Source: Peronospora farinosa
Taxonomy: Eukaryota > Oomycota > Peronosporomycetes > Peronosporales > Peronosporaceae
Assembly: GCA_947646735.1 (NCBI GenBank)
Contig: CANTFK010000085.1
Coordinates: 1 to 64,000 of the forward strand
DNA length: 64,000 bases
Direction: 5' to 3'
The notes under the pieces are model-generated. The model saw nothing but the letters and a program-made list of their open reading frames with translations, was not told the DNA's origin and did not search any database. Shown here piece after piece: positions 35,463 through 45,764 of this stretch. How positions within the stretch are numbered: the stretch's first letter is position 1; each line of letters begins with the position of its first letter. Position numbers and translations under genes: made by a program.

Positions 35463-37442
35463 TTACCGCAGCTGAACTACACCCAACGTATTCACATCCC
35501 ACTGTCGTGTCTCATATATGTAGCCATTTCCCTCAAGCACATGATCTACCGCCTGTGCAACATCCCAAATGATTCGACATCGGCCACGAATAACATGATC
35601 GAGCTCGACAATCACATCAAAAATTGGATTGCCAGCTCGCTGTATCTGTAGTTTGCTCTTGTGTGATGCCTTGGCCTCTGCGTCGCCTACAGTCACTTGC
35701 TGCGAGCCACCCACTAAGCCCTTCAGGTCCGGATTCTTAATCAATGCTCGAAAGTCACCGTGTGCACTTGCAATCAACCGCGGACCACGCTGACGTACTG
35801 TCGATGCAGCCAACACTTCGGCCTTCCGACCAATTTCATCGACAATCAGCGTCTCCACCGTGTGATTCTGCACGCACTCGATCATCACACCTGCCTGGGC
35901 CTCTAGAGAACGAACCATCATGCGTCGTGCCCATCCCACGCATGCGTGTGGCACCAGACCGTCACCGCCAATCTCGTTCGACGTGTCAATGATGCACACA
36001 TTCTCCATCGTGTCCGACACACACCTCGCCACGTCTCGGATGAGCGTCGTCTTGCCAGATCCAGGATGGCCCAGCACCAACACCGACTTGTTAGCATGGT
36101 GCTCGCTCAGTAGCAAATCGGTCAGCACGCATGCGGCATTACGCAGTGCTCGACCAACGCGCATAGTAAGACCGAACACCTCGTCGGTTTTGCTACGCAT
36201 GACCGAGATGCGGTGCAATTGCCTGTCAATGCCGGCTCGGTTGTCGCTACCAATCCGCATTTCTCCGCCGAGGTTCGTAAGGATCTCGGCGATCGTATCT
36301 TTTGACACTGTAGCACCGTCCTTACTGAGTACAACACGCTGTTTCTTGCCGGTGTACGCGAATGGAACGCGGCCCGTATCGATACAGATATCAATGAGGT
36401 CGTGGTAGTTGTTGAGGGCGAGGATGGCATCTTTAAAAGATGCAGGAAGAAGATTTAGCAGTGGCTCCAGCTCACATTCGAGCTCAAGCTTCGGGGCTGG
36501 TATCACCGTGGAATTGTCAGCAGCAGTTGAAACAAGACATTCGAGACTGCGTGGCTGGTAATAGTGCTCAGGGTCAAACCAAATTGCTGGGTGTCCCTGG
36601 TTCGTGATGGCAAATTTCCACCGGTCACTTGTCATCGTTGCACAGTTTACTTTCACTGATGGCTTAGCCTGACTATCAGTGTAACAACTCGCATACAACT
36701 GTGCGCTTTGAACTAGCGCTTGCTGCAGCTTTTTGGACAACGGTCCACTTGTCCACTTTCTTGAACGCAAGGGATCAATTTTCGCTTTGTACGAGTACGC
36801 GGTTTGCGCAAATTTTGTTGCCATGTCTGGCGAGCAGCAGTTGACAATCTGTAAGATTGTCGCATTCATCACGGTCTTGTCCACCGTGCTCTCGAACAGC
36901 AGCTGCAAGTCGACGCACTTTGCGAGCGTGGGTCTTTCTAAACCGAAACTATGAAGCCAAAACGCGACCCGGTGGATGTTGTGCATTACTTTGCTGACTG
37001 AAAAATCTTCCAGCAATCTCTTGAGTCCCGTGATGACTCGGCTTTTACTGAGGGAAGCCAATAGCACCAGCACTGCGACTTCGTCGGGTGCACAAGAGGA
37101 GATAGCAATTGCCACCACTTGGTCGGGCTCGTTCTGGTCGACGTACGGCCCTGCAAACTGGAAGTGCACGCCGACACATGTCTTTCCTGAAGGACCAAAT
37201 GAGTTGTTGTTCTTGTCGAGAAAACTTTGTAACTCCGATTCTTTCGTGATGAGCAGCATTGGTAGCACAACGTTTTGTACAGCGGTCGAAATGGTGTTTG
37301 AATTTCTAGAAGATTTGGGTGCTTTTGCCTCGTGCTTGACCATCCATTTCGCTTCCGTCATGCCCGTTACAAAGACGATAATGTTTCGAGTAAATTTCCT
37401 CTTGCGTATCGCCAACTGCCGGACTATCTCGTCACTTGCCAT
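35463..37442 (-). CDS. Ycf45/SpoIIIAA-type ATPase with exonuclease-like N-terminus
   Basis: A single 659-residue exon. Residues about 390-620 carry the Ycf45/SpoIIIAA-like ATPase set: GGEMRIGSDNRAGIDRQLHRIS, Walker A GHPGSGKTT near 465, VCIIDTSNEIGGDG, Walker B LIVDEIGRK near 535, SAHGDFRALIKNPDLKGLVGG. These proteins are known from bacteria, cyanobacteria, algal plastid genomes and plant nuclear genes. The N-terminal part (about 90-200) resembles a DEDD 3'-5' exonuclease such as EXD1 (KVMHNIHRVAFWLHSFGL and CVDLQLLFE). The acidic metal ligands expected at the first and second motifs read VGVHFQ and HN, so it is probably inactive. No plastid transit peptide is evident. It is transcribed away from the ORF at 37480 with only 37 bases between them. 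Confidence 0.75.
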   Translation of the reverse strand: MASDEIVRQLAIRKRKFTRNIIVFVTGMTEAKWMVKHEAKAPKSSRNSNTISTAVQNVVLPMLLITKESELQSFLDKNNNSFGPSGKTCVGVHFQFAGPYVDQNEPDQVVAIAISSCAPDEVAVLVLLASLSKSRVITGLKRLLEDFSVSKVMHNIHRVAFWLHSFGLERPTLAKCVDLQLLFESTVDKTVMNATILQIVNCCSPDMATKFAQTAYSYKAKIDPLRSRKWTSGPLSKKLQQALVQSAQLYASCYTDSQAKPSVKVNCATMTSDRWKFAITNQGHPAIWFDPEHYYQPRSLECLVSTAADNSTVIPAPKLELECELEPLLNLLPASFKDAILALNNYHDLIDICIDTGRVPFAYTGKKQRVVLSKDGATVSKDTIAEILTNLGGEMRIGSDNRAGIDRQLHRISVMRSKTDEVFGLTMRVGRALRNAACVLTDLLLSEHHANKSVLVLGHPGSGKTTLIRDVARCVSDTMENVCIIDTSNEIGGDGLVPHACVGWARRMMVRSLEAQAGVMIECVQNHTVETLIVDEIGRKAEVLAASTVRQRGPRLIASAHGDFRALIKNPDLKGLVGGSQQVTVGDAEAKASHKSKLQIQRAGNPIFDVIVELDHVIRGRCRIIWDVAQAVDHVLEGNGYIYETRQWDVNTLGVVQLR

Positions 37443-37479
37443 CAGTCATCGTCACACGACATCTTTCTCAGTCTAGAAC

Positions 37480-38505
37480 TTGCAAAAAAAGATGGATCGT
37501 TCTCTTTCTCGGGAGTTTAGCAACAAGAATGAATTTGCAAAGTGGGTGGTCGATGATGCCTTTACCAACAAAGTGGTGCTCTTACATTGCGATGCCAGCT
37601 CATATCGAGAAGAACTACTTAAGTTTGCCGGCCGATGGCCAACTAGTCATTTAAAGAAGCTCGATGACAAATACAAGAACAACATGGCTTGTCAGCATCC
37701 AACGGATGATTTACTTGAGCGAATCTCAACTCTGCGAACACAACTCGCATCAATCACCAATGCTTTATTCTCGGTCAACGCTCAAACGAAATCAGGCAAG
37801 CGATATAGTGCTGTTTTAACTCTCCAAGCATTCGTTGACGAGCTGCAAGAGAATGAGAGATTATGGGCTAATCTTGACTCCTCCACCAAATTCGTCTTGG
37901 CACTTCCGCTGCGCAAAAAGCCCGAGATGCGGCAGCTTCTACACGTAGTGGGGAAGGATGTAAAAACAATCTGGGGCGACGCCGTTCAGCGGGTATTAAT
38001 GATCATGCAAAGGGAGCTGAAAGACGCAGAGATGGTAGAGGGGTCATCTGCATTACAAAAGTCGTACGCGCTAGCTCGTGACCACGTTATTTCTCAGGAA
38101 TTTCGAGCTCTATTGAAGAAGTGGAGTTGCCAGAAATCGGCGCGTCGTCATACGCTCACTCCAGTGAACCGGAATGGCAGAGTTTACTGCCAGATTGAAG
38201 AATCTCTGTCAAAGCGATCAAACGGGTTTAAGTCTACGCGGGACAGACCTGCGCTAGGTAGGCATGCGACCGAAACGACCCACGAATTATACAGCACGGT
38301 ATATCCATTCAATTTTGATAGCACAGGACCCACAAAGACTGAAGAACTCGGCGCACGCTTCAACTGCTTAGGCGTTCGTGATAATCTGTCGCCGTCACCA
38401 ACGCAGTCTGAAACTTGTCATGGCACGTTTTCATCCGGTGTATTCGGAGCAAACAAGCTCGAGCTCCGACGGTACTTTGATTACTCGCCAAGCGACAAGT
38501 GTTGA
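37480..38505 (+). CDS. Conserved-looking hypothetical protein
   Basis: An uninterrupted 341-residue ORF; the second in-frame ATG at 37492 (MDRSLSREF) is as good a start as the first. The protein is soluble, helical and rich in charged residues, with no membrane segment, no signal peptide and no motif I recognise. The C-terminal third is polar with several NG/SP-type turns. It is arranged head to head with the Ycf45-type gene, so the two may share a promoter of under 50 bases. I treat it as a real gene because of its length, the lack of repeats and its place in the host-gene island; its function is unknown. Confidence 0.6.
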   Translation: MQKKMDRSLSREFSNKNEFAKWVVDDAFTNKVVLLHCDASSYREELLKFAGRWPTSHLKKLDDKYKNNMACQHPTDDLLERISTLRTQLASITNALFSVNAQTKSGKRYSAVLTLQAFVDELQENERLWANLDSSTKFVLALPLRKKPEMRQLLHVVGKDVKTIWGDAVQRVLMIMQRELKDAEMVEGSSALQKSYALARDHVISQEFRALLKKWSCQKSARRHTLTPVNRNGRVYCQIEESLSKRSNGFKSTRDRPALGRHATETTHELYSTVYPFNFDSTGPTKTEELGARFNCLGVRDNLSPSPTQSETCHGTFSSGVFGANKLELRRYFDYSPSDKC

Positions 38506-39550
38506 ATCTTCCCGTATCATTGCGCAGCGAGAGCAATTTCTTTGAATTCGTGTTTTCATGTTGCAGTCCTTCTAGTTTGTATGGGTTTGTTTTCTGTTTG
38601 TTATTTTAAAAGTGTGATCAAACCCTTTGTTCGTGTCTCGGTATCAAGTTTGCTATTGCTTGATCTAGCTTGTAAATAATCGTCAAGCACCAACTTATAC
38701 ATGATGTATGATCGTCTTTAAGTAGAGAACCTCCAATCCGGTTACGATGCTTCACGCAACGTGGCAGAGCCCATTTTGTTATAGTGTCTTCCATTTACAT
38801 TTGTGCTTAATGACAAGGAATGGTAAAGATTGAAGTGCAATTAGGGCGGAAGCCGTCGAGACCGCTAGACCGACATAAACGTCGAGCTGCCAGACAAGAA
38901 TATTTATAAACCAAAGTCACGCTTGCCACCGGCAAAAAAAGGTGGCCTAGTTGACTGGGCTCTCTTTTACAAAAATTGAAGCCTTGTCCTCATGCTGGCA
39001 GCACCAGGAATTACAGGCTTGTGTTGGCACTAGCATCTTCGACCAATAAACCGTCTCAGGAGTTTAAGGCACATGACCTTGGATTCCCCCGTTATTCCTT
39101 CAATCGCACTTGGTAACTCACAATGTTTAGTGTGTGTGTTTTGCGGTCTGCGCTAAATTTTCGAGACTGCGTGCAGTCGTTCACTTCACTGCCAGCAGCT
39201 TCACTTGATATCTCCCAACCCAGGAAAGTTTTTGATCGTCGTTTGTGCTGAAGTCGTGCTGATCATCGACTTAGAAGTTGCTTATTCAAGTCTTCAGCTT
39301 TTGGTAGACTACTACATCGTCATGAAGACCATCAGTCTCTGCGTCATTCCATGAAAGAATCGTTTGTACAGAGCAAAACGTTGTTTGGTATTGGCGAAGC
39401 GAGCGATTCTGAGGCCTATGCAGTGAAAAGTCAAGCAGTTTGGGACCGTCAGCAGCTTGAATGCAAGTATCGATTGCATGCCCGTGCTGAAATGAAAGCC
39501 TTATGTCGAAGGCTTATTGTTACCGTCTACTTCCAATTAAGAAGGAAAAG
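38506..39550. other. Intergenic stretch, no gene supported
   Basis: The sequence is AT-rich and without recognisable repeats until the inverted arm begins near 39550. An 82-codon frame at 39351-39599 crosses the arm boundary and has no counterpart in the left arm, so I do not call it. Confidence 0.5.
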
Positions 39551-39684
39551 CGTCATTAAGCAAAAAAAGTTGATTTCAAGTGCCCCTTTCAACATGTAGA
39601 AAACGACTTGGTGTATGACCTGCTTTACGTCTCAAGTTACTGATCGGCGGTGGCACTGTGTAAGCCCGAAGAATTAGAGCTTCA

Positions 39685-40370
39685 TTGTGTCAATATGGAC
39701 TAATTGGGAAAGGGGGAAGAATGCGCGTCTATTTTTCCAATATGCAGCCAACCAAATATTGTAACATTGGTGGACTGGTGCACACAACGGTGGCTGTGGA
39801 ATACATCCCCCACCAGCTTGACATGCTAGTGTTTGAGTCGAAAGAACCAATTTCGGTTCGTCGTGCTCTGGAGCTACCGCGTAATGCTTCGCGAGGTGTC
39901 GCCCAGTTGCACGATGCTCCAAAAGCCCCCTTTGCGCACACCGATCTGCAAGTGCGCCAGTTTCTGGTCGATACCGATGGCACGTGGAAGCTGAACGACT
40001 TTAATCGCGTAAAGGACGCGGGACTGCGCTTGGTGGACGGTGTACCAAGTGGTGAAAAATGTATGTTGTTATCTGAAGTCGGGAAAGTGGCGGTCTCCGG
40101 GATAGTACCAGCATCCGCGTCCAGATGAATAGCTACAGCTTGTCATCGCACGGGTAAAGTCGTTATGGATGTACTCGAAAAGTAAGGTATACGAGATGGT
40201 GCCAAAAGGTGTTGGGCCGTCAGTGAAGGAAATGAGCGACTATCCTCAACAAATGCAAGACCTTATCGTCAAAGGCTGGGACAACGTTGCTAAGAAATGA
40301 CCGACCGTTACGGAAGTGGCTGACGAGATTGAACGTATTTTGGCGAGCTATAGAGATAGCAGATAGGACC
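39685..40370 (+). pseudogene. Protein kinase-like pseudogene (right copy)
   Basis: The open part 39685-40128 includes YIPHQLDMLVFESKEP, the HTDLQVRQF catalytic-loop relative and KLNDFNR. It passes a stop and resumes with PQQMQDLIVKGWDNVAKK before a stop at about 40300. The N-terminal lobe present in the left copy (glycine loop and lysine) is deleted here, so only a kinase C-lobe remnant survives. Confidence 0.6.
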
Positions 40371-40507
40371 ATCGTCCACTTAATAAAGCCGAATTATTAT
40401 GTTAATCCTCTTGTTGCAAAGCGTAGACACAAGAACACTTTGAAGTATAATAATGCAGTTCGCTAGCTTTCAGATAGAATACATGTATCGATCATTCTTG
40501 CAATGCT

Positions 40508-42330
40508 TCAGTTTTCCTTGTATTTCATTTCTACAATACCGCTCGCGTGCACTGACTTATAGATAGAAAACATGTACTCTCGTCTGTAAAAATAGTCGAG
40601 GAACAAGATCAAAGGGAAGCAAAGCGTTTTGTACGAAGTCGTGCAGCAGCTCAATGAAGTAGTGCTGTTTGTAGTCAAGGGACAGTTGCCGTTGCTTGGC
40701 GGTGAGAGGGCCCTCTTGAAAGTCGCTGAGTCACCACTGCCCATGATTTTTGGCCCGACAGCAATTGGTCATCTTGGGCACACTCACAACCGGCACTACG
40801 GGCAGTCAACTCGAACAACAGCCATCGAAGATGCACTTGCAGTGCAACGCGTTGCTTGCATGAAAGCACGAATAATCAGTTGTCCGTGTCCGTGCAATCC
40901 AAGCCACATTGCTGATGATTGTATCAACATCACAGATAGATCGTGCCCTGAGCCGAGTCTGGCACTAGTGCCTTTCTTCAACATCTAGATAATGTCGAGT
41001 AAACTCGCTCCATACATTCAACAGCAACAGCACATTGAACGAACGCTCTAGCTGCTAGGGATTGATGGAGTCGTCTAGGTTGATGGAGTCGTCTAGGTTG
41101 ATGGAATCGTCTAGGGATTGATGTTAGTCGTCGACAATTTTTCTGTCCACCGACGCTTTCGTTCTCGAACAATAAGTCCATTTTCATCATTCAGGTCTGC
41201 GAGCGGTAAAGATATCGAGTACGAGTTCACCAAAGTTTTCATCTGCAGAAAATGCAAAAATGACGACAGTTTGAAAGCGATCAGCGCCTCCCACGCTTGC
41301 CACGTTGTCACTCGATTCTTAAACTCTTGCTTGGTTTTCGTATCATTTCTTGAGCCTCGGACAGAAAGGATTGTACGTCTTCGTCTGACAGGAAGCCAAA
41401 ACCGAGCCATTCAATGCACAGGGGTAGCGACTCGGAAGTCCTCGTAGGCTAATTCACTGCAAAGCTGCATCGGAAACTGCTTCAAGAGCTCTAATATTTC
41501 CGCTGCATCGAAGCTGACTTGTTGACGTAAGCTGTCGACACTTCCGCTTTGAAGCAACGCCACACACACGATATAAAAACCAGCTCGCCCTGCCGCAACC
41601 TCTGATGTTCAGAGCTAACAGCATTATGAGCTGCTGCCTAGTACAACGCCACTAGCATTTTGAGTACCTCGAGCATCGATGTAAGACGCACCAAGTCGAT
41701 ATGAGCACAGAAACCCACAAGAAACGCCAGCAGTGGGTGTTGAACTTTACCGCTTGACGTATTCAGATCATTGATCTGCTTCATCACTATCGAAACAATA
41801 TCAACTGCAAGGTCTTTTACGAGCATGCGCCCAGCAGTTGTAAAATGACAACTCGTTGTAGCACAGCTCCGATTTGTGCTCCACATGCTGTAAGACCCAA
41901 TGCTTCCTGTAATGTACCAAAAAACGTCTGCTTGACCATCTCATCAGCTCGCCAACCGAGAACTTTTGCATCCCAGTATAAACCATTTCCAGTAGTTGGT
42001 CATCAAGGTGCGAGGCCACCGACTTTTGGTCGTCTTTCATATTTTTGCAACAGAGTAGCATTCTATCACTTACAACTCTTAGCAAACTTGCCACATCACG
42101 TCCGTCACGGCTCTGCGTCTCCTTGTCACCTCGATCCAACTCTTCCACAAGTCTCCAGATGCCTCGTACCGTTGCAAAATCACAAGTCACTCGATGGATT
42201 GTTCTTTCAAAACGCCAACGTCCCTTTATCACTTGTTAAAACACGTCCGGAAATGGAATTCCAATCCGTACTGCAGGCGGCAGCAGGAATGACCACACTG
42301 GGAAGCACGTCATGGCATGAAATCTGGGTT
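40508..42330 (-). pseudogene. Unrecognised helical protein gene, broken (right copy)
   Basis: This mirrors 4942-6770. It shares the frame change near the end of the SVGELMRW segment and carries its own damage: a lysine codon changed to TAG near 41638 and small changes near 41580. It lacks the ten-base insertion of the left copy near 5880. Because both copies share one break, the gene was probably already damaged, or contains an intron I cannot see, before the duplication. Confidence 0.45.
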
Positions 42331-43454
42331 TGAGCTGCAGCGGACGTCATCTACAGGCGTCAGAAGCTTGTCCGAGTATCTGCGCATATGATGACAGCAA
42401 TGCATCAAGCAGTACGTGCATAATGAGCTCAGCTGCCGACGAATATGTTGTATTGTATTGTTATGGTCCTGGATGCCATTGTCACTGTCCTGTCTTGCAT
42501 GTCGCACCAGTTGTTGGCATAGCAGCGCCTAGATGCCTTTCTGTTGTGCAATACGACTCAACTGCTGAGCTTCTGGATGACGGAAAGCGTGTCGCACGAG
42601 CGATGATGGTGGAGCAACAATGCTATTGTTATTTGTAGTAAAAGGTATTGGCAGGAACGAGTCCACAAAGAGGCAGAGCTCGGGTAATACTCGGCGAGTG
42701 TCAGAAAGTGAACACTGTAGCATCCCCGTAGGCGTCACCTGTTGTGTATACATACGACGTGTTAAAATACTCACGCAATCGTTTGGCTGTGCACCAGAAA
42801 GAGCACTTCTCGCAGCTCTCGACGCTGCATGGGGTCCGTAGATACTACAACAATGAATACATGATCATGAACTAATTATTGCAAGGTCTAGGACGAGCCT
42901 TTCCAGCGTTGTAACAGCGGTACCACTAGTCAGCTCTGTATTCTCGTTTTCTGCCCTTGTCTTTGCCCATCGAGCAGTATACTATCCTACCGTCATTCAA
43001 ATAGACGGTCTCTCCAGTATTTCGATGGAGTTATCCTGTCGTTTCGGCTGTCACCCCATATGGCTGTCTCTTTCAAAGCATTCAAGCACTTGGGAAAGGC
43101 TTTCTACAAACATGGCCATCTTTTTTTCTGCCACAGTTGCGTTTCGAAAGCCACATTTTTGCCGATGACTCCGCTTCTTCATGGCTTGCTTTACACGTTG
43201 CATTGCCTCAGTCATTAACGACGAGCTCGAGTTGCCTCACGGAGGTGAATGCTGATGTGTGTGTGGTAGCAGTTTTTCCTTGTTCAATAAACTCTCAAAA
43301 TCGGATCAGCTCTGTAATCTCGTGTATATTTCTTTCTATTCCCGTCTATGTCCATACAGCAGAGCCGGTAATAATTCCCTCGTCGTCAATTCGCACTCGT
43401 CCCCAGCACGCAGTGATCTCGACTCCGCATTTCCAAATATTTGCCTTTAAGAAC

Positions 43455-44765
43455 ATGCATCCTCATCTCATGAACATTTGTGCGGTCATTGCTGTCCATT
43501 TAGTAACTGTTGGTGCGCATGATGTGTCACCTGACGTCATCACCAAGTCAGCTCCTGCACTTCAACTTGGTCAAGGAACTAAGCACTTGAGGACTCACAG
43601 GTCCACACAAGATAATGAAGAAGAGCGAGGTACCAATGATATTGCTACTGAAATGAGCTCGATGGCGGAGGGGGTCATAAGTGCCTCATCACCAGGGAAG
43701 GAAGACTTGGATCAGATTATTAAGTGGTTGTTTGCTGACAAAGATGACGGGAAGGCGGTAGACCAGGAAAATTTGAACGCCTACGTAGAAGACTTGAAAA
43801 AAGAATTAAGCGATTCCCCCACGCTCGTTGAGTCCTCTCAGCCCACGCTCGCTGAGTCCTCTCAGCCCACGCTTGCTGAACCCGTTCACGCTACGGTGGC
43901 TGAACCCGTTATAACTCGATTTGAAGACAAGGGTCCGGCTGAGTTCGATGAAGTACAGCATGGTCCAAATGTAATGAGCGGTCAACATCAATATCAAGAG
44001 CGGCTGGACGAGGAGATTATCAACCCCTCCGATTACTTAAAAACTTTGAAACTTGACAAAGCAGGGGAAAATTTTCTTGGATGTATGGGTATGCTCACGT
44101 GGATTAAATACGTAGATCACTTTAACGAGATACCGACCAAGAAATCAACAACTGTAATTGCTGCATCGAAGAAGGGGGGGTTCGAAGAAAAAACTTTGGA
44201 AGATATGGTTTTTTCATGGAAACAGCGCCAAGAAAGCATCATAAAGGAAGCGGAAAAGGACAAAGAACTTGATATTGTTGAGAAAAAAGACCTGCTTACT
44301 CGACAGAATGGAGCTAGAAAGAGAGTCCTAAATGAGCTGATGAAAGAATGGCTAGAAAAACGCTATACTAAAGGAAGCCTCCTCAATCATCTCGGTCTTT
44401 CGCCAGACCTCCCACAGACCGGGCGCGACGTACTTCGTTTCAAAGCATGGATGGAGTACGTGAGACTGCTGGCTGAAAAAAACAACAATCGAATGAAGGA
44501 AAACTTGAGGGCGCAAAGGGTTCGTTACAAATCGGCGATGTTCGAGTCTCTGATCCATGGAAATAGATATACTTTGGACCAGCTCGAGCAATTTTCGGAG
44601 GAATTGAAACAATTGCAGTTCGATGGGGATAAAAAATTGGCCAAGGAATTAGCCGAGTGGTGCAAAAAGAAGAACGAGGAAAAGAAAGGTCCAGGAAAAA
44701 ATACATCGACTTCTCTGGATGCTCAAGGTAAACTAAAACAAAATAAGCGGAAAAGGAATATGTAA
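43455..44765 (+). CDS. RxLR-type secreted effector with LWY-like repeats, intact copy
   Basis: A 436-residue secreted protein. An N-terminal hydrophobic signal peptide (about 1-21) is followed by KHLR at 43-46, a first-position variant of the RxLR motif, and EER at 56-58; the spacing is typical. After an acidic region and a short tandem repeat (about 120-150, units like TLAESSQP), two LWY-like modules are visible: PSDYLKTLKLDKAG with TWIKYVDHFN (about 190-222) and LLNHLGLSPD with AWMEYV (about 310-336). A lysine/arginine tail near 428-435 could direct nuclear import. The upstream in-frame ATG at 43137 is less likely because it buries the signal peptide. Known relatives are delivered into plant cells to suppress immunity; the target here cannot be inferred. 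The neighbouring T4 element begins 275 bases downstream. Confidence 0.8.
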   Translation: MHPHLMNICAVIAVHLVTVGAHDVSPDVITKSAPALQLGQGTKHLRTHRSTQDNEEERGTNDIATEMSSMAEGVISASSPGKEDLDQIIKWLFADKDDGKAVDQENLNAYVEDLKKELSDSPTLVESSQPTLAESSQPTLAEPVHATVAEPVITRFEDKGPAEFDEVQHGPNVMSGQHQYQERLDEEIINPSDYLKTLKLDKAGENFLGCMGMLTWIKYVDHFNEIPTKKSTTVIAASKKGGFEEKTLEDMVFSWKQRQESIIKEAEKDKELDIVEKKDLLTRQNGARKRVLNELMKEWLEKRYTKGSLLNHLGLSPDLPQTGRDVLRFKAWMEYVRLLAEKNNNRMKENLRAQRVRYKSAMFESLIHGNRYTLDQLEQFSEELKQLQFDGDKKLAKELAEWCKKKNEEKKGPGKNTSTSLDAQGKLKQNKRKRNM

Positions 44766-45039
44766 GCTCCATCTTAGAGATGCACTTCGCCGGTGGCGCT
44801 TGGCGCATATGCTGTCGCGATATGAATGGCCATAAGCGCGGAAAATCTCACCGATATGATGGAATCTCTGGGCAGGTGAGAAATGTTTCGTAGATGGCTT
44901 AGCAAGAATGTGATGAGGAGATTGGGTACGTCAGAAACAGACATCAACATTGAATGTAAGCTTCGACTGTTTATAACTTTTAATCTCCATTGGTAAGGTG
45001 TTTCGTCGTATCGACGAACATGGTCTGCCTTTCGACCTG

Positions 45040-45498
45040 TGTAACGGGGTGAGCCCGTTACATAATATTGACACTTATATGAAGTGTCAATAAAAAAATA
45101 TTATAATAACTAACAATATTTTGACAATATTACCTTTTCTTATAATATTGTCCCTAGATCTCCTTGAAGTTGGAGATGCCCTCTCATTGGTTGATATGGG
45201 CCATTATATCAACCAACGCGCTGACCAATGACCGATGGACGCGCGCAATGAGTGGAGGGCAAGTTTTTAACATACATAGTTGTAGTTTAATATAGTTAAC
45301 ATAGGTTATAACAGATTAGTTTTATTAGATAGTTAACTATATTAAATACAGTTTTCTTTTCACTCTCAACTAAGCGTTTGTTTAGTTGATAAGCTTCCTC
45401 TGCTCACGTGTACGTGAGGTTCTGAGGCACCTGTTTCACTGTAATCAGTGAAAGTAGACTATACTGTAATCAGTATAGTCGGAGGGTGCCCCATTACA
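45040..45498 (+). repeat. T4 5' LTR
   Basis: Starts TGTAACGGGGTGAG, ends CCCCATTACA. It contains very regular hairpins: 11-base arms near 45065-45092 and 45184-45215, and 15-base arms TTTAATATAGTTAAC (45286-45300) and its complement (45332-45346). Confidence 0.92.
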
Positions 45499-45500
45499 CC

Positions 45501-45516
45501 TGGTAGCACTTCGTGG
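45501..45516 (+). promoter_or_regulatory. T4 primer binding site
   Basis: Two bases after the LTR comes TGGTAGCACTTCGTGG, sharing its first nine bases with the T2 and T3 sites. Confidence 0.75.
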
Positions 45517-45545
45517 TCTGTTCAGCGACCACCGCACCATCCGCT

Positions 45546-45764
45546 ATGGAATCAGCGGGTGATGAACGTCATCACGCAACGCGTGTTGATTTCCGCCATT
45601 TGAGTGACCTCGAATGGAATGCGGTTCAGCGTATGGCTGAAACCATCGGCAACCCTGCCGTTGGTGCCATGTTGATCTCTCTTAGCAAAGACGACCAACA
45701 TGCAGCCATCGCCAACTTCATACAACATGAACTTGACGAAATTGTAAAGAACTCGCCTTTCTAG
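45546..45764 (+). pseudogene. T4 gag, N-terminal remnant
   Basis: An ATG at 45546 opens 72 codons (VDFRHLSDLEWN ... AIANFIQHELDEI) that resemble the first helices of the T2 gag (DFPHLSQHHREL ... VAQLEQFESFV). After the stop at 45764 no capsid core or CCHC knuckle follows; the next 430 bases are low in motifs and include three short repeats with GGGAATAAGTCCCC. A large internal deletion relative to T2 is the simplest reading. Confidence 0.55.

Larger units (their letters stand above)
39550..44985 (-). repeat. Right arm of the large inverted duplication
   Basis: This is the reverse complement of the left arm with deletions corresponding to left 7560-7790 and 7850-8500. Outer homology ends at the stretch CTGTTTATAACTTTTAATC (about 44970-44985), just 55 bases before the T4 element. 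It carries the intact effector, a more heavily mutated unrecognised gene and a shortened kinase relic. Confidence 0.85.

Noticed and set aside
39351..39599. 82-codon ORF at the inner edge of the right arm
   Set aside because: It crosses the duplication boundary, is not open in the left arm and has no recognisable feature.
40629..40988. 119-codon frame present in both inverted arms (also 6294-6653)
   Set aside because: It is antisense to the unrecognised broken gene and conserved only because the arms are duplicates.
43137..43454. Upstream in-frame extension of the effector
   Set aside because: It would bury the signal peptide in the middle of the protein; the ATG at 43455 gives the expected leader spacing.
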